This document shows positions 18,688-29,387 of a stretch of DNA of 36,727 nucleotides, piece by piece. A program made the translations under genes and the position numbers. This DNA is from Planctomycetota bacterium (GTDB taxonomy: Bacteria; Planctomycetota; Phycisphaerae; WQYP01): the NCBI GenBank assembly GCA_021785435.1, contig JAJYFE010000029.1, forward strand, positions 1-36,727, read 5' to 3'. Within the stretch, counting starts at the first letter, position 1. The number at the start of each line of letters is the position of its first letter. The notes below the pieces were generated by a model. That model was not told the origin of the DNA, ran no database searches, and saw only the letters and a list, made by a program, of their open reading frames with translations.

Positions 18688-20136
18688 TTATTGACCCTGG
18701 CCCAGCGAATAGCCGGGCGCGCCGTTGAAAGTGCACAGATGCTCGGTCTTGATAAAGTCGATTTGGGCTTCGGCCAGTTGCCGCAGGAGGCTGACAATTT
18801 GCGCAGGGCTTACCGCGGCGCCGGCGGGGGCGGTAAAGCGGCATCGCCAATGGTCGGTACAGAAGGTTTCAGGAATTCCGTCCGGCCACACTTTGGTGCC
18901 GCGGTTGGTGATCATCGTCAGTACCAGCCCGTGGCCGTTGACGCCGCCCAGGATGCGGGCGAGCGTATCAGGGTCGCGCTGACTCGGGCTCCATTGCACG
19001 AACACGTCCACGCCGACGGTGCGTTTAACCGCGGGCGGGGGCGGCGTCGCCGCGGGTAAAACGGGGCTTTCCTCCGCGGTGTAGACCACGGGTTGGAGCG
19101 TATGGGGCTGCTGACCGAGTCGGGCGATGACCGCGTCGGCGAATTCCCGGGTACCGACGCGGATGCGGCTGGTCCCCGCCTGGAAGATGTCGTAGGTATG
19201 GATACCCTCCTCAATGGTGCGCAGCCAGGCGTTGTGCACGGCGCCCGCTATCTCCGGCCGGCCGATATGCCGCAGCAGCATGACCGCCGCCAGGAGGAGT
19301 CCCGAGGGATTGGCGAGGTTTTGCCCGGCCCGACGGGGCGCGCTGCCGTGAATCGCCTCAAACATCGCCGCCTGGGGGCCGATATTGGCGGAGCCGGCCA
19401 GGCCGACCGAACCGGCGATTTGCGCCGCCACGTCCGAGAGAATGTCGCCGTAAAGATTCGGCATGACGAGCACGTCGAAGGCCGTGGGCGAATCGGCCAG
19501 TTTGGCCGCGCCAATATCGACGATCCAGTGTTCATGTTCCAACCCAGGGTATTCCAAGGCGATGGTCTCGAAAACCTGGTGGAACAGACCATCGGTGAGC
19601 TTCATGATGTTATCTTTGGTCAGGCAGGTCACCTTGCGCCGGCCGTTACGGCGGGCGTATTCGAAAGCGTAACGCACAATACGCTCACAACCGGGACGCG
19701 ATATGAGCTTTAAGCACTGGACCACCTCCGGCGTCTGGCGATGTTCGATGCCCCCATAGGTATCTTCCTCATTTTCCCGCACGATGACCACGTCCATGCC
19801 GGGATGGCGGGTGAACACGAAGGGGTGATAGGCGACGCAGGGGCGAACATTCGCGAACAGGCCCAGGGTCTTGCGCACCGTGACATTCAGGCTCTTGAAC
19901 CCACCACCCTGGGGCGTGGTGATGGGGGCTTTCAGAAACACCCGGGTGCGGCGCAGCGACTCCCAGGCCCGCGGGTCGATGCCGGCGCTCCAGCCGCGCT
20001 GATAAGCGGCCTGGCCGATTTCAATGGCCTCCAGGGCGAGGTCGGCGCCCGCCGCCGCCAGCACCCGCAGGGTGGCGTCCATTATTTCGGGACCGATGCC
20101 GTCGCCCCGGGCGATGGTGATGGGGATCGCCGCCAT
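18688..20136 (-). CDS. icd: NADP-dependent isocitrate dehydrogenase (Thermus-type with C-terminal extension)
   Basis: '[21 protein letters not shown]', '[37 protein letters not shown]', '[33 protein letters not shown]'; AAAGGAG before ATG 20136. Confidence 0.92.
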   Translation of the reverse strand: MAAIPITIARGDGIGPEIMDATLRVLAAAGADLALEAIEIGQAAYQRGWSAGIDPRAWESLRRTRVFLKAPITTPQGGGFKSLNVTVRKTLGLFANVRPCVAYHPFVFTRHPGMDVVIVRENEEDTYGGIEHRQTPEVVQCLKLISRPGCERIVRYAFEYARRNGRRKVTCLTKDNIMKLTDGLFHQVFETIALEYPGLEHEHWIVDIGAAKLADSPTAFDVLVMPNLYGDILSDVAAQIAGSVGLAGSANIGPQAAMFEAIHGSAPRRAGQNLANPSGLLLAAVMLLRHIGRPEIAGAVHNAWLRTIEEGIHTYDIFQAGTSRIRVGTREFADAVIARLGQQPHTLQPVVYTAEESPVLPAATPPPPAVKRTVGVDVFVQWSPSQRDPDTLARILGGVNGHGLVLTMITNRGTKVWPDGIPETFCTDHWRCRFTAPAGAAVSPAQIVSLLRQLAEAQIDFIKTEHLCTFNGAPGYSLGQGQ

Positions 20137-20154
20137 AAACCGCTCCTTTTCCAT

Positions 20155-20192
20155 ATATACGATTCATATTACACGAATTATATATCGTATAT
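20155..20192. promoter_or_regulatory. AT-rich inverted repeat in the icd promoter region
   Basis: Perfect 9-bp arms ATATACGAT (20155-20163) / ATCGTATAT (20184-20192); on the minus strand TATAAT lies between the arms. Confidence 0.55.
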
Positions 20193-20424
20193 TATCCGGC
20201 AATATAAAGCAGATCCGGCAGCCGGTCAAGCGGCCCGCTCGGGGGGCGCAACCAGCAGGGGGGAGGCGGGCGGCAGGACCGGCGGCGATGGTTTCGAGTT
20301 GACGGGCCGGTAGCACCATTTCGGTGTGTCTTGGCGCTGTGCGAAGATGGTTGTTCGTCGCAACGATTCCGAGGTTCGGCGGAGCGTTACCTCCGGCAAG
20401 GTCTCCAAAGGCGACTCTTCGATC

Positions 20425-20548
20425 CGCCCAGGGTCGCCGCGGACCACGCGCCGCCGGCGAGCGGAAGCCCGGTGCTTCCGGTTCGGCGGCGGGTCCGGGG
20501 CTGCTTCGCCAACCAGCAGTTTATCACTTGACAGAGCGCTACCGGTAT
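20425..20548 (+). repeat. Intergenic repeat family, copy 2
   Basis: 'GAAGCCCGGTGCTTCCGGTTCGGCGGCGGGTCCGGGGCTGCTTCGCCAACCAGCAGTTTATCACTTGACAGAGCGCTACCGG' from 20464, preceded by 'GGGTCGCCGCGG'. Confidence 0.8.
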
Positions 20549-20740
20549 TGGAAAAAGACGTTTTCCATGGTAAGGATAGGGGTTCGGGCCGCAGGAGCGG
20601 CGCCACGCCGCGGGCGGAACTGCGGAAGGGTCCGCCGTCGTGGTGGGTCCGGGGCGTGGCCGCGCAGGCAGCGACGGCTGGCGGGCCGGCCCCATCCGGG
20701 GCGAGCCAGCGCCGCCGGGCACGAACGGAAGAAGGGGATC

Positions 20741-21181
20741 ATGGTGACAGGCCGCCTGACCTCGCACCCGCCGCCCGGCGGGAGCCGCCGGGGTGGGCGC
20801 CGTCGTGGCCCGCGGTCGCGTGCCGCCGCGCCGGGATGGACGTTCCTTAGCAACCACGGCCATGTATTGCTATGCCTGGCGCAGGAGCCGGGGATGCGCT
20901 TACGCGAGGTGGCCGGGCGGGTGGGTATTACGGAACGCGCCGTGCAGCGGATCATCGCCGAGCTGGAGCAAGCCGGCCATCTGGTCCGGCGGCGGCAGGG
21001 ACGGCGGAACCGCTACCGCCTTCCAACCGGGTTGCGGTTGCGCCATCCGATTGAAGCGCATTGCCGCGTGGGAGAGTTAATCCAGTTCGTGTTGGGAACA
21101 CGCGGCCCGCCGGCGGCCGGCGCGGCGCCGCCGCACCGGCGCGGGGCAGCTGGACTTCGCAAACGGCGAAACCTCGGCTAG
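20741..21181 (+). CDS. Winged helix-turn-helix transcriptional regulator (MarR-like)
   Basis: 'WTFLSNHGHVLLCLAQEPGMRLREVAGRVGITERAVQRIIAELEQAGHLVRRRQGRRNRYRLP'; ATG 20741 after GAAGGGG. Confidence 0.85.
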   Translation: MVTGRLTSHPPPGGSRRGGRRRGPRSRAAAPGWTFLSNHGHVLLCLAQEPGMRLREVAGRVGITERAVQRIIAELEQAGHLVRRRQGRRNRYRLPTGLRLRHPIEAHCRVGELIQFVLGTRGPPAAGAAPPHRRGAAGLRKRRNLG

Positions 21182-21221
21182 AATCTGGCCGCTTTAAAGT
21201 CCGGCGCGGGGATCCTTATCG

Positions 21222-24200
21222 ATGAAAAAGCTGCTGGTCGCCAATCGCAGTGAAATCGCCATCCGCGTTTTCCGCGCCGCCACCGAACTGGGCCTGGCCA
21301 CGGTGGCGATCTACAGCTACGAAGACCGCTATAGCCTGCATCGCTTCAAGGCGGATGAGTCGTACCAGATCGGCGGCCCGGACGCCCCGGTCAAAAATTA
21401 CCTCAACATCGGCGCCATCGTCGAGACCGCCCGGCGCCACGGCGTCGACGCCATCCATCCCGGCTATGGGTTTCTGGCGGAAAATCCCGCCTTCGCCGCC
21501 GCCTGTGCCGAAGCCGGCATTACCTTTGTCGGCCCACCGCCGAAAATCTTAAGCGCTTTAGGCGACAAAACCGCGGCCCGGCGCATCGCCCGGCAGGCGG
21601 GCGCCCCGATCCTGCCCGGCACCGAACATGGCCTGACCGATGCCGCCGACATCCGCCGTCGCGCCCACGAAATCGGATTTCCGCTGATGATCAAAGCCAG
21701 CTTTGGCGGCGGCGGCCGCGGCATGCGGGTGGTGGCGTCCGCCGCCGAACTGACCGGACGACTGCAGGAAGCTGAGCGCGAGGCGGCCTCCGCCTTCGGC
21801 CGGCCCGAGGTATTCCTGGAACGCTATATTCCGCGGGCCAAACATATCGAGGTGCAGATCCTCGGCGATCAGCATGGTCAATTGGTGCATCTATTCGAGC
21901 GCGATTGCTCCGTGCAGCGGCGGCATCAGAAAGTCGTGGAAATCGCCCCGTGCCTCGGCCTGGACCCCCGGCTGCGGCAAAAAATGTGCGCCACCGCGCT
22001 GGCTATCGGCCGGCAGGTCGGCTATCAAAATGCCGGTACCGTGGAATTTCTGCTGGATACCAGCACCGGCGAATTTTTTTTTATCGAGGTCAATCCGCGC
22101 ATCCAAGTGGAGCATACGGTCACCGAAATTGTCACCGGCATCGATTTGGTGAAGGCCCAGATATTAATCGCCCAGGGGCACCGTCTGCATGAGGCGCCGC
22201 TGCACATTCCGCCCCAGGAACAAATCTCCGTCCGCCACGTGGCGCTGCAATGCCGCATCACCACGGAAGACCCCGCGAATCATTTCGTGCCGGATTATGG
22301 CCGCCTGAGCACCTACCGCTCTCCCGCCGGATTCGGCGTGCGCCTGGACGGCGGAACCGCCTACGCCGGGGCGGTCATTACGCCCTACTTCGATTCGCTG
22401 CTGGTAAAGCTGACCTGCTACGCACCGAATCTCCAGGAAACGGCCGCGCGGGTGCTGCGCGCGTTGGCGGAGTTCCGGGTACGCGGGGTTAAAACCAACA
22501 TTCCTTTCCTGGAGAACCTGGTCCGGCATCCCACGTTCCTTTCGGGCCAGGCCACGACGACGTTCATCGACGACACCCCGGCCTTGTTCCGCTTTGCCGC
22601 CCGCCGCGATCGCGCCACCAAATTGCTCAGCTTCCTGGGCGACCTGATGGTCAACGGCTCGCCGGACGTGAAAAAGCCGCCGGATCTTTCCAGTATGACG
22701 GCGCCGGCGCCGATACCGTATGCCGCCGCCAGTCCGCCTCCGGGACTGCGCGACCGGCTTAAAGCCATGGGGCCGCGGGCGTTCGCCCAATGGGTGCGGG
22801 GCCAAAAGCCGCTGTTTTTCACCGACACCACGATGCGCGACGCCCACCAGTCCCTGCTGGCCACACGCATGCGCACGGCGGATATGCTGGCCGCGGCCGC
22901 ACCGATCGCCCATCTTTTACCGAACCTGTTCAGTCTGGAGATGTGGGGCGGCGCCACCTTCGATTCCGCCCTGCGTTTCCTGCACGAAGACCCCTGGGAC
23001 CGCCTGGACCGCCTGCGCGGGAAAATTCCCAACATCCCGTTTCAGATGCTGCTTCGCGCCAGCAACGCCGTCGGCTATCGCAATTACCCCGACAATGTCG
23101 TGCGGTTTTTCGTGCGCACCGCGGCCGCCCACGGCATCGACATTTTCCGGGTGTTCGACTCGTTAAACTGGACGCGCAACATGCGGGTGGCCATGGACGC
23201 GGTGCTGGAGAGCGGCGCCGTGCTGGAGGCGGCGATTTGCTACACCGGTGATTTGCTGGAGGCGCGGCGTCCGAAATATGGTCTGTCCTATTACGTGAAA
23301 ATGGCCGTGGAACTGGAAAAGGCCGGCGCTCATATCCTGGCCATCAAAGATATGGCGGGTCTGTGCAAGCCGTTCGCCGCCGGCCGATTGGTCCGGGCCT
23401 TGCGCGAGCACGTCGGCCTACCCATCCATTTCCACACCCATGACACCGCGGGCGTGCAGGCGGCCAGTATTCTGTTCGCCGCCGAAGCCGGCGTGGATAT
23501 CGCCGACGCGGCCATCAGTTCCCTTAGCGGCCTGACCAGCCAGCCGAATTTGAATTCCCTGGTGGCCGCCCTGGCCGGCACAGCCCGCGCCACCGGGCTG
23601 GCCCCGAAGGCCCTGGCCCACCTGGCGGATTATTGGGAAGCCGTGCGCCGCTTTTATCAACCCTTTGAGGAAGGCATGTTGGCCGGGACCGCCTCTGTCT
23701 ATGAACACGAAATGCCCGGCGGCCAGTACACCAACCTGCGGGTGCAGGCGCGCAGCCTCGGCCTGGCCGAGCGTTGGAATGAAATCACGGCCATGTATGC
23801 CCGCGTGAATCAACTCTTTGGCGATATCGTTAAAGTGACGCCTTCCAGCAAAGTCGTCGGCGATATGGCCCTTTTCCTCATCGGGAACAATCTGAAGCCG
23901 GAGGATGTCCTGGACACCGCGCGCCACCTGGATTTTCCCACCAGTGTCGTGGAGATGTTGCATGGCGATCTGGGTCAGCCGCCTGGCGGCTGGCCGAAAA
24001 AGCTTCAGCAGATCATTCTAAAGGGGCGTAAGCCTCTGTCCGGCCGGCCCGGGGCCAATCTGAAGCCGGCGAATCTACCCGCCCTCCGCCGCCAATTGGC
24101 TGAAAAAATGCACACTGCCCCCACCGACGCCGATCTGGCCAGCTACCTGATGTACCCGGAGGTCTTCCTTAAATTCGTCCAATTCCGCCGCGACTACGAC

Positions 24201-24656
24201 GACGTCAGCGTGTTGCCGACCCCCATTTTCTTCTACCCCATGCGGCCGTACACGGAAGTGCCCATCGAATTGGAAGAAGGCAAAACGCTGCTCATTAAAT
24301 TCCTCACCATCGGCGACCCCGATGCCGAGGGCAACCGCACGGTGTTTTTTGAAGTCAACGGCCAGCCGCGCGAGGTGAAAGTGGCGGACCGCGCCTTAAG
24401 CGGCAAAGCCCGCCCCGCATTGCCGAAGGCTCAGAGCGATAATCCCGCCCATGTCGCGGCGCCCATGCCCGGTAAAATATCCGCTCTCGCGGTGAGCCTC
24501 GGCCAGAGCATCGCCCGGGGCGACCGGCTGCTGTCCATTGAAGCGATGAAAATGGAAACCGCGGTTTACAGCCCCCGCGACGGACGCATCGCCAAAATTC
24601 ACATCCATCCCGGGTTAACCGTGGCCGCGGGCGATTTGTTGCTGGAGTTTGAATAG
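21222..24656 (+). CDS. pyc: Pyruvate carboxylase
   Basis: Biotin carboxylase 'LVANRSEIAIRVFRAATELG', carboxyltransferase 'TDTTMRDAHQSLLATRMRTADMLAAA', biotinyl domain 'IEAMKMETAVYSPRDG'. Confidence 0.98.
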   Translation: MKKLLVANRSEIAIRVFRAATELGLATVAIYSYEDRYSLHRFKADESYQIGGPDAPVKNYLNIGAIVETARRHGVDAIHPGYGFLAENPAFAAACAEAGITFVGPPPKILSALGDKTAARRIARQAGAPILPGTEHGLTDAADIRRRAHEIGFPLMIKASFGGGGRGMRVVASAAELTGRLQEAEREAASAFGRPEVFLERYIPRAKHIEVQILGDQHGQLVHLFERDCSVQRRHQKVVEIAPCLGLDPRLRQKMCATALAIGRQVGYQNAGTVEFLLDTSTGEFFFIEVNPRIQVEHTVTEIVTGIDLVKAQILIAQGHRLHEAPLHIPPQEQISVRHVALQCRITTEDPANHFVPDYGRLSTYRSPAGFGVRLDGGTAYAGAVITPYFDSLLVKLTCYAPNLQETAARVLRALAEFRVRGVKTNIPFLENLVRHPTFLSGQATTTFIDDTPALFRFAARRDRATKLLSFLGDLMVNGSPDVKKPPDLSSMTAPAPIPYAAASPPPGLRDRLKAMGPRAFAQWVRGQKPLFFTDTTMRDAHQSLLATRMRTADMLAAAAPIAHLLPNLFSLEMWGGATFDSALRFLHEDPWDRLDRLRGKIPNIPFQMLLRASNAVGYRNYPDNVVRFFVRTAAAHGIDIFRVFDSLNWTRNMRVAMDAVLESGAVLEAAICYTGDLLEARRPKYGLSYYVKMAVELEKAGAHILAIKDMAGLCKPFAAGRLVRALREHVGLPIHFHTHDTAGVQAASILFAAEAGVDIADAAISSLSGLTSQPNLNSLVAALAGTARATGLAPKALAHLADYWEAVRRFYQPFEEGMLAGTASVYEHEMPGGQYTNLRVQARSLGLAERWNEITAMYARVNQLFGDIVKVTPSSKVVGDMALFLIGNNLKPEDVLDTARHLDFPTSVVEMLHGDLGQPPGGWPKKLQQIILKGRKPLSGRPGANLKPANLPALRRQLAEKMHTAPTDADLASYLMYPEVFLKFVQFRRDYDDVSVLPTPIFFYPMRPYTEVPIELEEGKTLLIKFLTIGDPDAEGNRTVFFEVNGQPREVKVADRALSGKARPALPKAQSDNPAHVAAPMPGKISALAVSLGQSIARGDRLLSIEAMKMETAVYSPRDGRIAKIHIHPGLTVAAGDLLLEFE

Positions 24657-24935
24657 CCAAGGCCTATAGCGCCTTCCGATCGCCATTTTCCCCAAGCCGG
24701 TTAAGGCACAGCGCAGACCCATCCCAAGGGGGCGGGAAACGGCCGCGCCGGGCTGGCCTGACCAGAAGGCCATTCCCGGCCCGCGCCGGGAGATGGCGCG
24801 CATTCCACGGACCGCCCCCGCCCCGCCGGCCGGCCCCCGCGCCCCGCCATGCGCCGCTCGGGCGCGATGCCAGGCCGCGGTTTAGTTCCTCGAAGCCGCT
24901 TTCCAAACGGCCGGGGTTGGGCTAATCTTGTGGTC

Positions 24936-27314
24936 ATGCCATTCGGGGAATCAGATACACGCGCCAAGTTGATTGATCCGGCGATACACGCGCGGGGCTG
25001 GACGGAGAACCTGATTCGCCGCGAGGAGACCGCCGGGGCCATTGAAATTGTTGACGGCAAGCCCCGCAAGCGCGCCAAGGGGCGGGTTGATTACACACTG
25101 CGCATCGCGGTGAACGCCGAATCCCAGCCGGTCGCTGTGGCGCTCATTGAAGCCAAGGCGGAAAATCTGCCGCCCGGCCATGGCCTGGAGCAGGCCAGGC
25201 AGTACGCCTCCTGCCAACGGCTGAATGTGCCGTTCGCCTTTTCGAGCAATGGCCACCTGTTCGTCGGATTCGATGCGCTTAGCGGCAAGACCAGCGCCCC
25301 TAAGCCGCTGGCGGAATTCCCCACGCCGGCCGAGCTGCGAACGCGTTACGAGAAGGCCCGGGGCTTTGCGCTGGACTCGCCGGCGGCCCGGCCGCTGCTG
25401 ACGCGCTACGCCGGCGGCGAGGCGACGCGGCGGTACTACCAGGATGCGGCCATCCGGGCGGTGCTGGAAAAAATCGCACGCGGCGAAAAACGCGCCCTGC
25501 TCACCCTGGCCACGGGCGCCGGCAAAACCTTTATCGCCGTCCACCTGCTTAAGCGCATCGCCGACGCCGGCCAATTGCGCCGGGCGCTATTTGTATGCGA
25601 CCGCGACGAATTGCGCAGCCAGGGGCTGGGTGCGTTTCAAAATGTGTTCGGGGCGGATGCCGCCGAGGCGTACCGGGAGCCGGATGGCTCGAACCACGCC
25701 CGCAATGCCCGCATCCACGTCGCCACCTACCAGACGCTGGATGTGGACACCGAGGAGGGCACGGCCAACTTTCTGAGCACGTTCTATCCGGAAAATTATT
25801 TCAGCCATATCATCATCGACGAATGCCATCGCTCGGCCTGGGGCAAGTGGTCGCAGGTGCTTACGCGCAATCCGGGGGCTATCCAGATCGGCCTGACGGC
25901 CACGCCGCGTAAGATCGAGGTCACCGAAAAGAGCCGCGAGGCCGTCGCCGATCAGCAGATTAACGCCGACAACCTTAAGCACTTCGGCGAGCCGGCCTAC
26001 GAGTATGACATGGCCCAGGGGATCGAGGACGGCTACCTGGCCGCGTGCGAAATCCATCGGGTGGATCTTTTTCTCGGCAATAAGGCCAAAAGCGAGCGCG
26101 TGACCGGCGTCCTGCGTGAAGACCTGGAGGGTAAAAAGCTTACTGATGCCGATACGGGGGCACTTATCGCCGCCGATGATGCGCGCCCGTATTATGCCGC
26201 ATCCGATCTGGACGACAGGCTCTTGATGCCGGAGCGCGTCGCGGCCATGACGCGCCACCTGTTCGAGCAGCTGCGCGCCACCGGCGGGCCGGAACAAAAG
26301 ACCATTATTTTCTGCGCCCGGGACCGCCATGCCGATGATGTGGCCGCGGCGATGAACAATCTTTACGCCGACTGGTATGATAAAAATAACTGGCCGCGCG
26401 GCGAGCCTTACGCCTTTAAATGCACGGCGAGCGTGGGCGGGGCGCAATACCTGGCCGACCTGCGCGGGGCCTCGCGCTCATATTTCATCGCCACCACGGT
26501 GGACCTGCTGACGACCGGCGTGGATGTGCCCGCGGTGCAGAACATTGTCTTCTTCAAATACGTACGCTCGCCGATTGCGTTTTACCAGATGGTGGGTCGC
26601 GGTACGCGGCTTAATGCCGCCACCGGCAAGTTGATGTTTCGCGTTTATGATTTCACCAACGCCACGCGGTTGTTCGGCGAGGAGTTTAAGGGCCAGTGGC
26701 AGCCGCGCCAGGGCAAGAGCGGCCCAGGGCCGTCGCAGCCGCCGGAGCCGACGCTTCAGGTTCAGGGCTTCGATGTGCGCGTGACCGATGCCGGGCGCTA
26801 TATCCTCACGCAGGTGGATGGCCGGGCGATGCCCGTCACGGTGGAGCAGTACAAGCAGCAGCTGGCGGCGCGGCTCGTCGCGGAGGCGCCGACGCTTGAG
26901 CGGTTCCGCGCCCGCTGGATTGCGCCGCCGGAGCGCCGTAAGCTGCTGGACCGCCTGCCGGGTGCGGGGCGCTCGGCATTGCTGGTGCGCAGCCTGGAGG
27001 AGATGGAGGCTTACGACCTTTACGATGTGCTCGCCGAGCTTGGCTACGGCCTGGCCCCGCGGACGCGCGTCGGCCGGGCCGACGCGTTTGCCTACAAGCA
27101 TGAACGCTGGCTGGCCGGCTTACCCGCCCCGGCGGCGAATACGCTTAAAGCGATGGCCCGGCAGTTCGCCTGCGCCGGCACGGATGGCCTGGAAAATCCG
27201 GAAATATTCCAGACCCCCGAAGTGGCCCAGGCCGGCGGCTTGGGTGCGCTTAGGGCCTTGGGCAGACCGGCGGACATTTTGCGCGAAACCAAGGCGAGGA
27301 TGTTCGCGGCATGA
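24936..27314 (+). CDS. hsdR: Type I restriction endonuclease subunit R (EcoEI-R-C type)
   Basis: 'LLTLATGAGKTFIAVHLLKRI' Walker A, 'HIIIDECHRSAWGKW' DEAD-like box, 'LTATPRK', 'DLLTTGVDVPAVQNIVFFKYVRSPIAFYQMVGRGTRL'; start 24936 chosen as 'MPFGESDTRAKLIDPAIHARGW'. Confidence 0.93.
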   Translation: MPFGESDTRAKLIDPAIHARGWTENLIRREETAGAIEIVDGKPRKRAKGRVDYTLRIAVNAESQPVAVALIEAKAENLPPGHGLEQARQYASCQRLNVPFAFSSNGHLFVGFDALSGKTSAPKPLAEFPTPAELRTRYEKARGFALDSPAARPLLTRYAGGEATRRYYQDAAIRAVLEKIARGEKRALLTLATGAGKTFIAVHLLKRIADAGQLRRALFVCDRDELRSQGLGAFQNVFGADAAEAYREPDGSNHARNARIHVATYQTLDVDTEEGTANFLSTFYPENYFSHIIIDECHRSAWGKWSQVLTRNPGAIQIGLTATPRKIEVTEKSREAVADQQINADNLKHFGEPAYEYDMAQGIEDGYLAACEIHRVDLFLGNKAKSERVTGVLREDLEGKKLTDADTGALIAADDARPYYAASDLDDRLLMPERVAAMTRHLFEQLRATGGPEQKTIIFCARDRHADDVAAAMNNLYADWYDKNNWPRGEPYAFKCTASVGGAQYLADLRGASRSYFIATTVDLLTTGVDVPAVQNIVFFKYVRSPIAFYQMVGRGTRLNAATGKLMFRVYDFTNATRLFGEEFKGQWQPRQGKSGPGPSQPPEPTLQVQGFDVRVTDAGRYILTQVDGRAMPVTVEQYKQQLAARLVAEAPTLERFRARWIAPPERRKLLDRLPGAGRSALLVRSLEEMEAYDLYDVLAELGYGLAPRTRVGRADAFAYKHERWLAGLPAPAANTLKAMARQFACAGTDGLENPEIFQTPEVAQAGGLGALRALGRPADILRETKARMFAA

Positions 27315-27979
27315 CGAAGGCGACGAGAGAAATTCCGGCCGAGAACGCGGATATGGCGAGGGCCGGCCTGCCTGACGGCTGGCGCTGGGTGAAGCTGGGC
27401 GCGTTGGTTTCCCTGGCGCAGCATGGCTTTGCGACCGGCGAACGCGACGCGGGCGGTGTTATCCAGGTCCGCATGAACAACGTCACCACGCTTGGGCAGT
27501 TCGACTGGGCCTCCCTCACCCGGGTGCCCGCGGATCCCGAATTGGTCGAGCGCTACCGACTGCAAGCGGGGGATGTACTCTTCAACAACACGAACAGCGC
27601 CGAGTTGGTTGGCAAGACGGCGCTTTTCGACGGCCACGATGAGCCGGTCGTGTTCAGCAACCACTTTACGCGTGTGCGCGCGAATCCCGAGGCGCTTAAT
27701 CCCCGCTTCCTTGCGCTGTGGCTCCAGCAGCAGTGGCAAAGCGGGGCCTTCGCCGCGATCTGTAACCGCTGGATTGGGCAATCGGCAATCCAGCGGCCTA
27801 AACTGCTTGCGCTTGAAATTCCTCTTCCCCCGCTGGCGGAGCAGAAGCGCATCGCGGAAATTTTGAAAGAGCAGATGGCCGCGACCGAGCAGCTGCGCCG
27901 GGCCTTGGCCGAGCAACTGGAAACCATCAACAAGCTGCCCGCCGCGCTGCTGCGCGAAGCATTCACCGGCGGCCTGTAG
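27311..27979 (+). CDS. hsdS: Type I restriction specificity subunit, single-TRD (half-length)
   Basis: 'LPDGWRWVKLGALVSL', 'QSAIQRPKLLALEIPLPPLAEQKRIAEILKEQMAATEQLRRALAEQLETINKLPAALLREAFTGGL'; ATGA overlap with hsdR; only 222 aa with one TRD and one coiled-coil. Confidence 0.92.
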   Translation: MTKATREIPAENADMARAGLPDGWRWVKLGALVSLAQHGFATGERDAGGVIQVRMNNVTTLGQFDWASLTRVPADPELVERYRLQAGDVLFNNTNSAELVGKTALFDGHDEPVVFSNHFTRVRANPEALNPRFLALWLQQQWQSGAFAAICNRWIGQSAIQRPKLLALEIPLPPLAEQKRIAEILKEQMAATEQLRRALAEQLETINKLPAALLREAFTGGL

Positions 27980-28018
27980 TCGCTACGAGCCCTTTGGCGT
28001 ATTCCATCGGAGGTCGAA

Positions 28019-28797
28019 ATGAGTCCGACAGCCCAGGGGACGATGACGATACCCGAGTTTACGATCCAAACCGCCTCGCAATTTGTGGCGCAAGTTGCGA
28101 ATACTAAAAGGGATCAGTTGGCGAAGGGGAACAAATCGGACCTCCTGTTCCGGGGACAACCGTGCGACAAACCGCTGCTTCCGAGGCTTGGGCGAGGCAG
28201 GTAAAGGGAAAGCTCCCGAAAGTGGAGCAGCTCCTGCTTACGGAGTTTAGCCGCCCGAGCCTGCCTTTCCGCGAGTTCGAGCCTGCGGACGAATGGGACC
28301 TTCTGGCCCTCGCCCAACACCATGGGGCGGCGACACGCCTGTTGGACTGGACCCGCAGCGCCCCCGCGGCGTTGTGGTTCGCCGTGCGAGGTCCGCCCCT
28401 AAGGACGGACGACGGAAAACGGCTCCACAATGGCGTCGTGTGGGTACTTTGTCCCCTCGTGGAGGACTTTCGGCAGGGGGTGAATCGCGAGAACCCCTTC
28501 GAGAATAAATCGCGGACCCTGATATTCAGGCCGAAGGCCGTTTCGCGTCGAATAGTCGCTCAGTCAGGTGTTTTTACAGTCCACAAAATCATTGATGGCG
28601 GACGGTTTGTCCCGCTTGAGCGGAATTCGCGCTATAAGAGTAAATTGGTTAAATTGATAATTCCGGCAACACAGTTCTCTAACCTTCGAAAGGATCTCGA
28701 CATGCTGAACGCGAACGCGGGGTTGCTGTTTCCCGATCTCGATGGGCTCGGGGAGTACCTGACGTGGAGGTTTACCAAATTTAAAGATGAGCAGTAA
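28019..28797 (+). pseudogene. FRG domain protein split by an apparent frameshift
   Basis: Frame a (28019-28204) 'LLFRGQPCDKPLLPRLGR' and frame b (open 28162-28797) 'KGKLPKVEQLLLTEFSRPSLPFREFEPADEWDLLALAQHHGAATRLLDWTRSAPAALWFAV' together form one FRG domain; GGAGG before ATG 28019. Confidence 0.8.
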
Positions 28798-28881
28798 TTT
28801 AGCGCGGCGCGCGAAAGGGCAAATGGGGACGCCGGGAGAGTCGCCCGCCGCTTTGCCGCGTGAAGCGTTATCGGGGAGATT

Positions 28882-29193
28882 ATGAAAACAATCGTGGATT
28901 GCTTTGGCCACCGGGTCCGGCTCACGGGCGAGCGCCTGGCCCATATCCTGGAACATCCGGAAATGGGGGCCATGGCGGCGGAGATTGAGTCTGTGTTGCG
29001 CCGGCCACAATTGGTGCGGCTTTCGCGTTCGGATGAGGCCGTGCGGTTGTTTTACGAGTTTTACGCCCATACGATGGTAGGTGGCAAGTGGCTATGCGTT
29101 GTGGTCAAATATGACGATGACGATGCGTTCGTGGTCACGGCTTATTTGACCGACAAACCGAAGCCCGGAGAGGATTTATGGCCGCCAAGGTAA
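28882..29193 (+). CDS. Putative PBECR2-like nuclease-fold protein (toxin candidate)
   Basis: 'FGHRVRLTGERLAHILEHPEMGAMAAEIESVLRRPQLVRLSRSDEAVRLFYEFYAHTMVGGKWLCVVVKYDDDDAFVVTAYLTDKPKPGEDLW'; adjacent to DUF2283. Confidence 0.6.
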   Translation: MKTIVDCFGHRVRLTGERLAHILEHPEMGAMAAEIESVLRRPQLVRLSRSDEAVRLFYEFYAHTMVGGKWLCVVVKYDDDDAFVVTAYLTDKPKPGEDLWPPR

Positions 29194-29387
29194 AGCTCTG
29201 GTACGACGCGGAGGCGGATTTTCTGGAAGTCCGGTTTTCCGACGCCGCCGGCTATGAAAAAGCGACCCGGCACGACGCCGTTATGCGGCGCGTGGACACC
29301 CATGGCAAGGTGATCGGCTTTAGCGTGATGGGCGTGAGCCGCTTTAAGAAGGCCAAGCCGCTGAAAGCAGATTTGGCGGCGGCTTGA
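29178..29387 (+). CDS. DUF2283 domain-containing protein (antitoxin candidate)
   Basis: 'KLWYDAEADFLEVRFSDAAGYEKATRHDAVMRRVDTHGKVIGFSVMGVSRF' DUF2283-like; overlaps the upstream gene by 16 nt. Confidence 0.85.
   Translation: MAAKVKLWYDAEADFLEVRFSDAAGYEKATRHDAVMRRVDTHGKVIGFSVMGVSRFKKAKPLKADLAAA

Noticed and set aside
19093-20313. 206- and 190-aa + strand ORFs opposite icd
   Set aside because: Antisense to a clear icd coding sequence.
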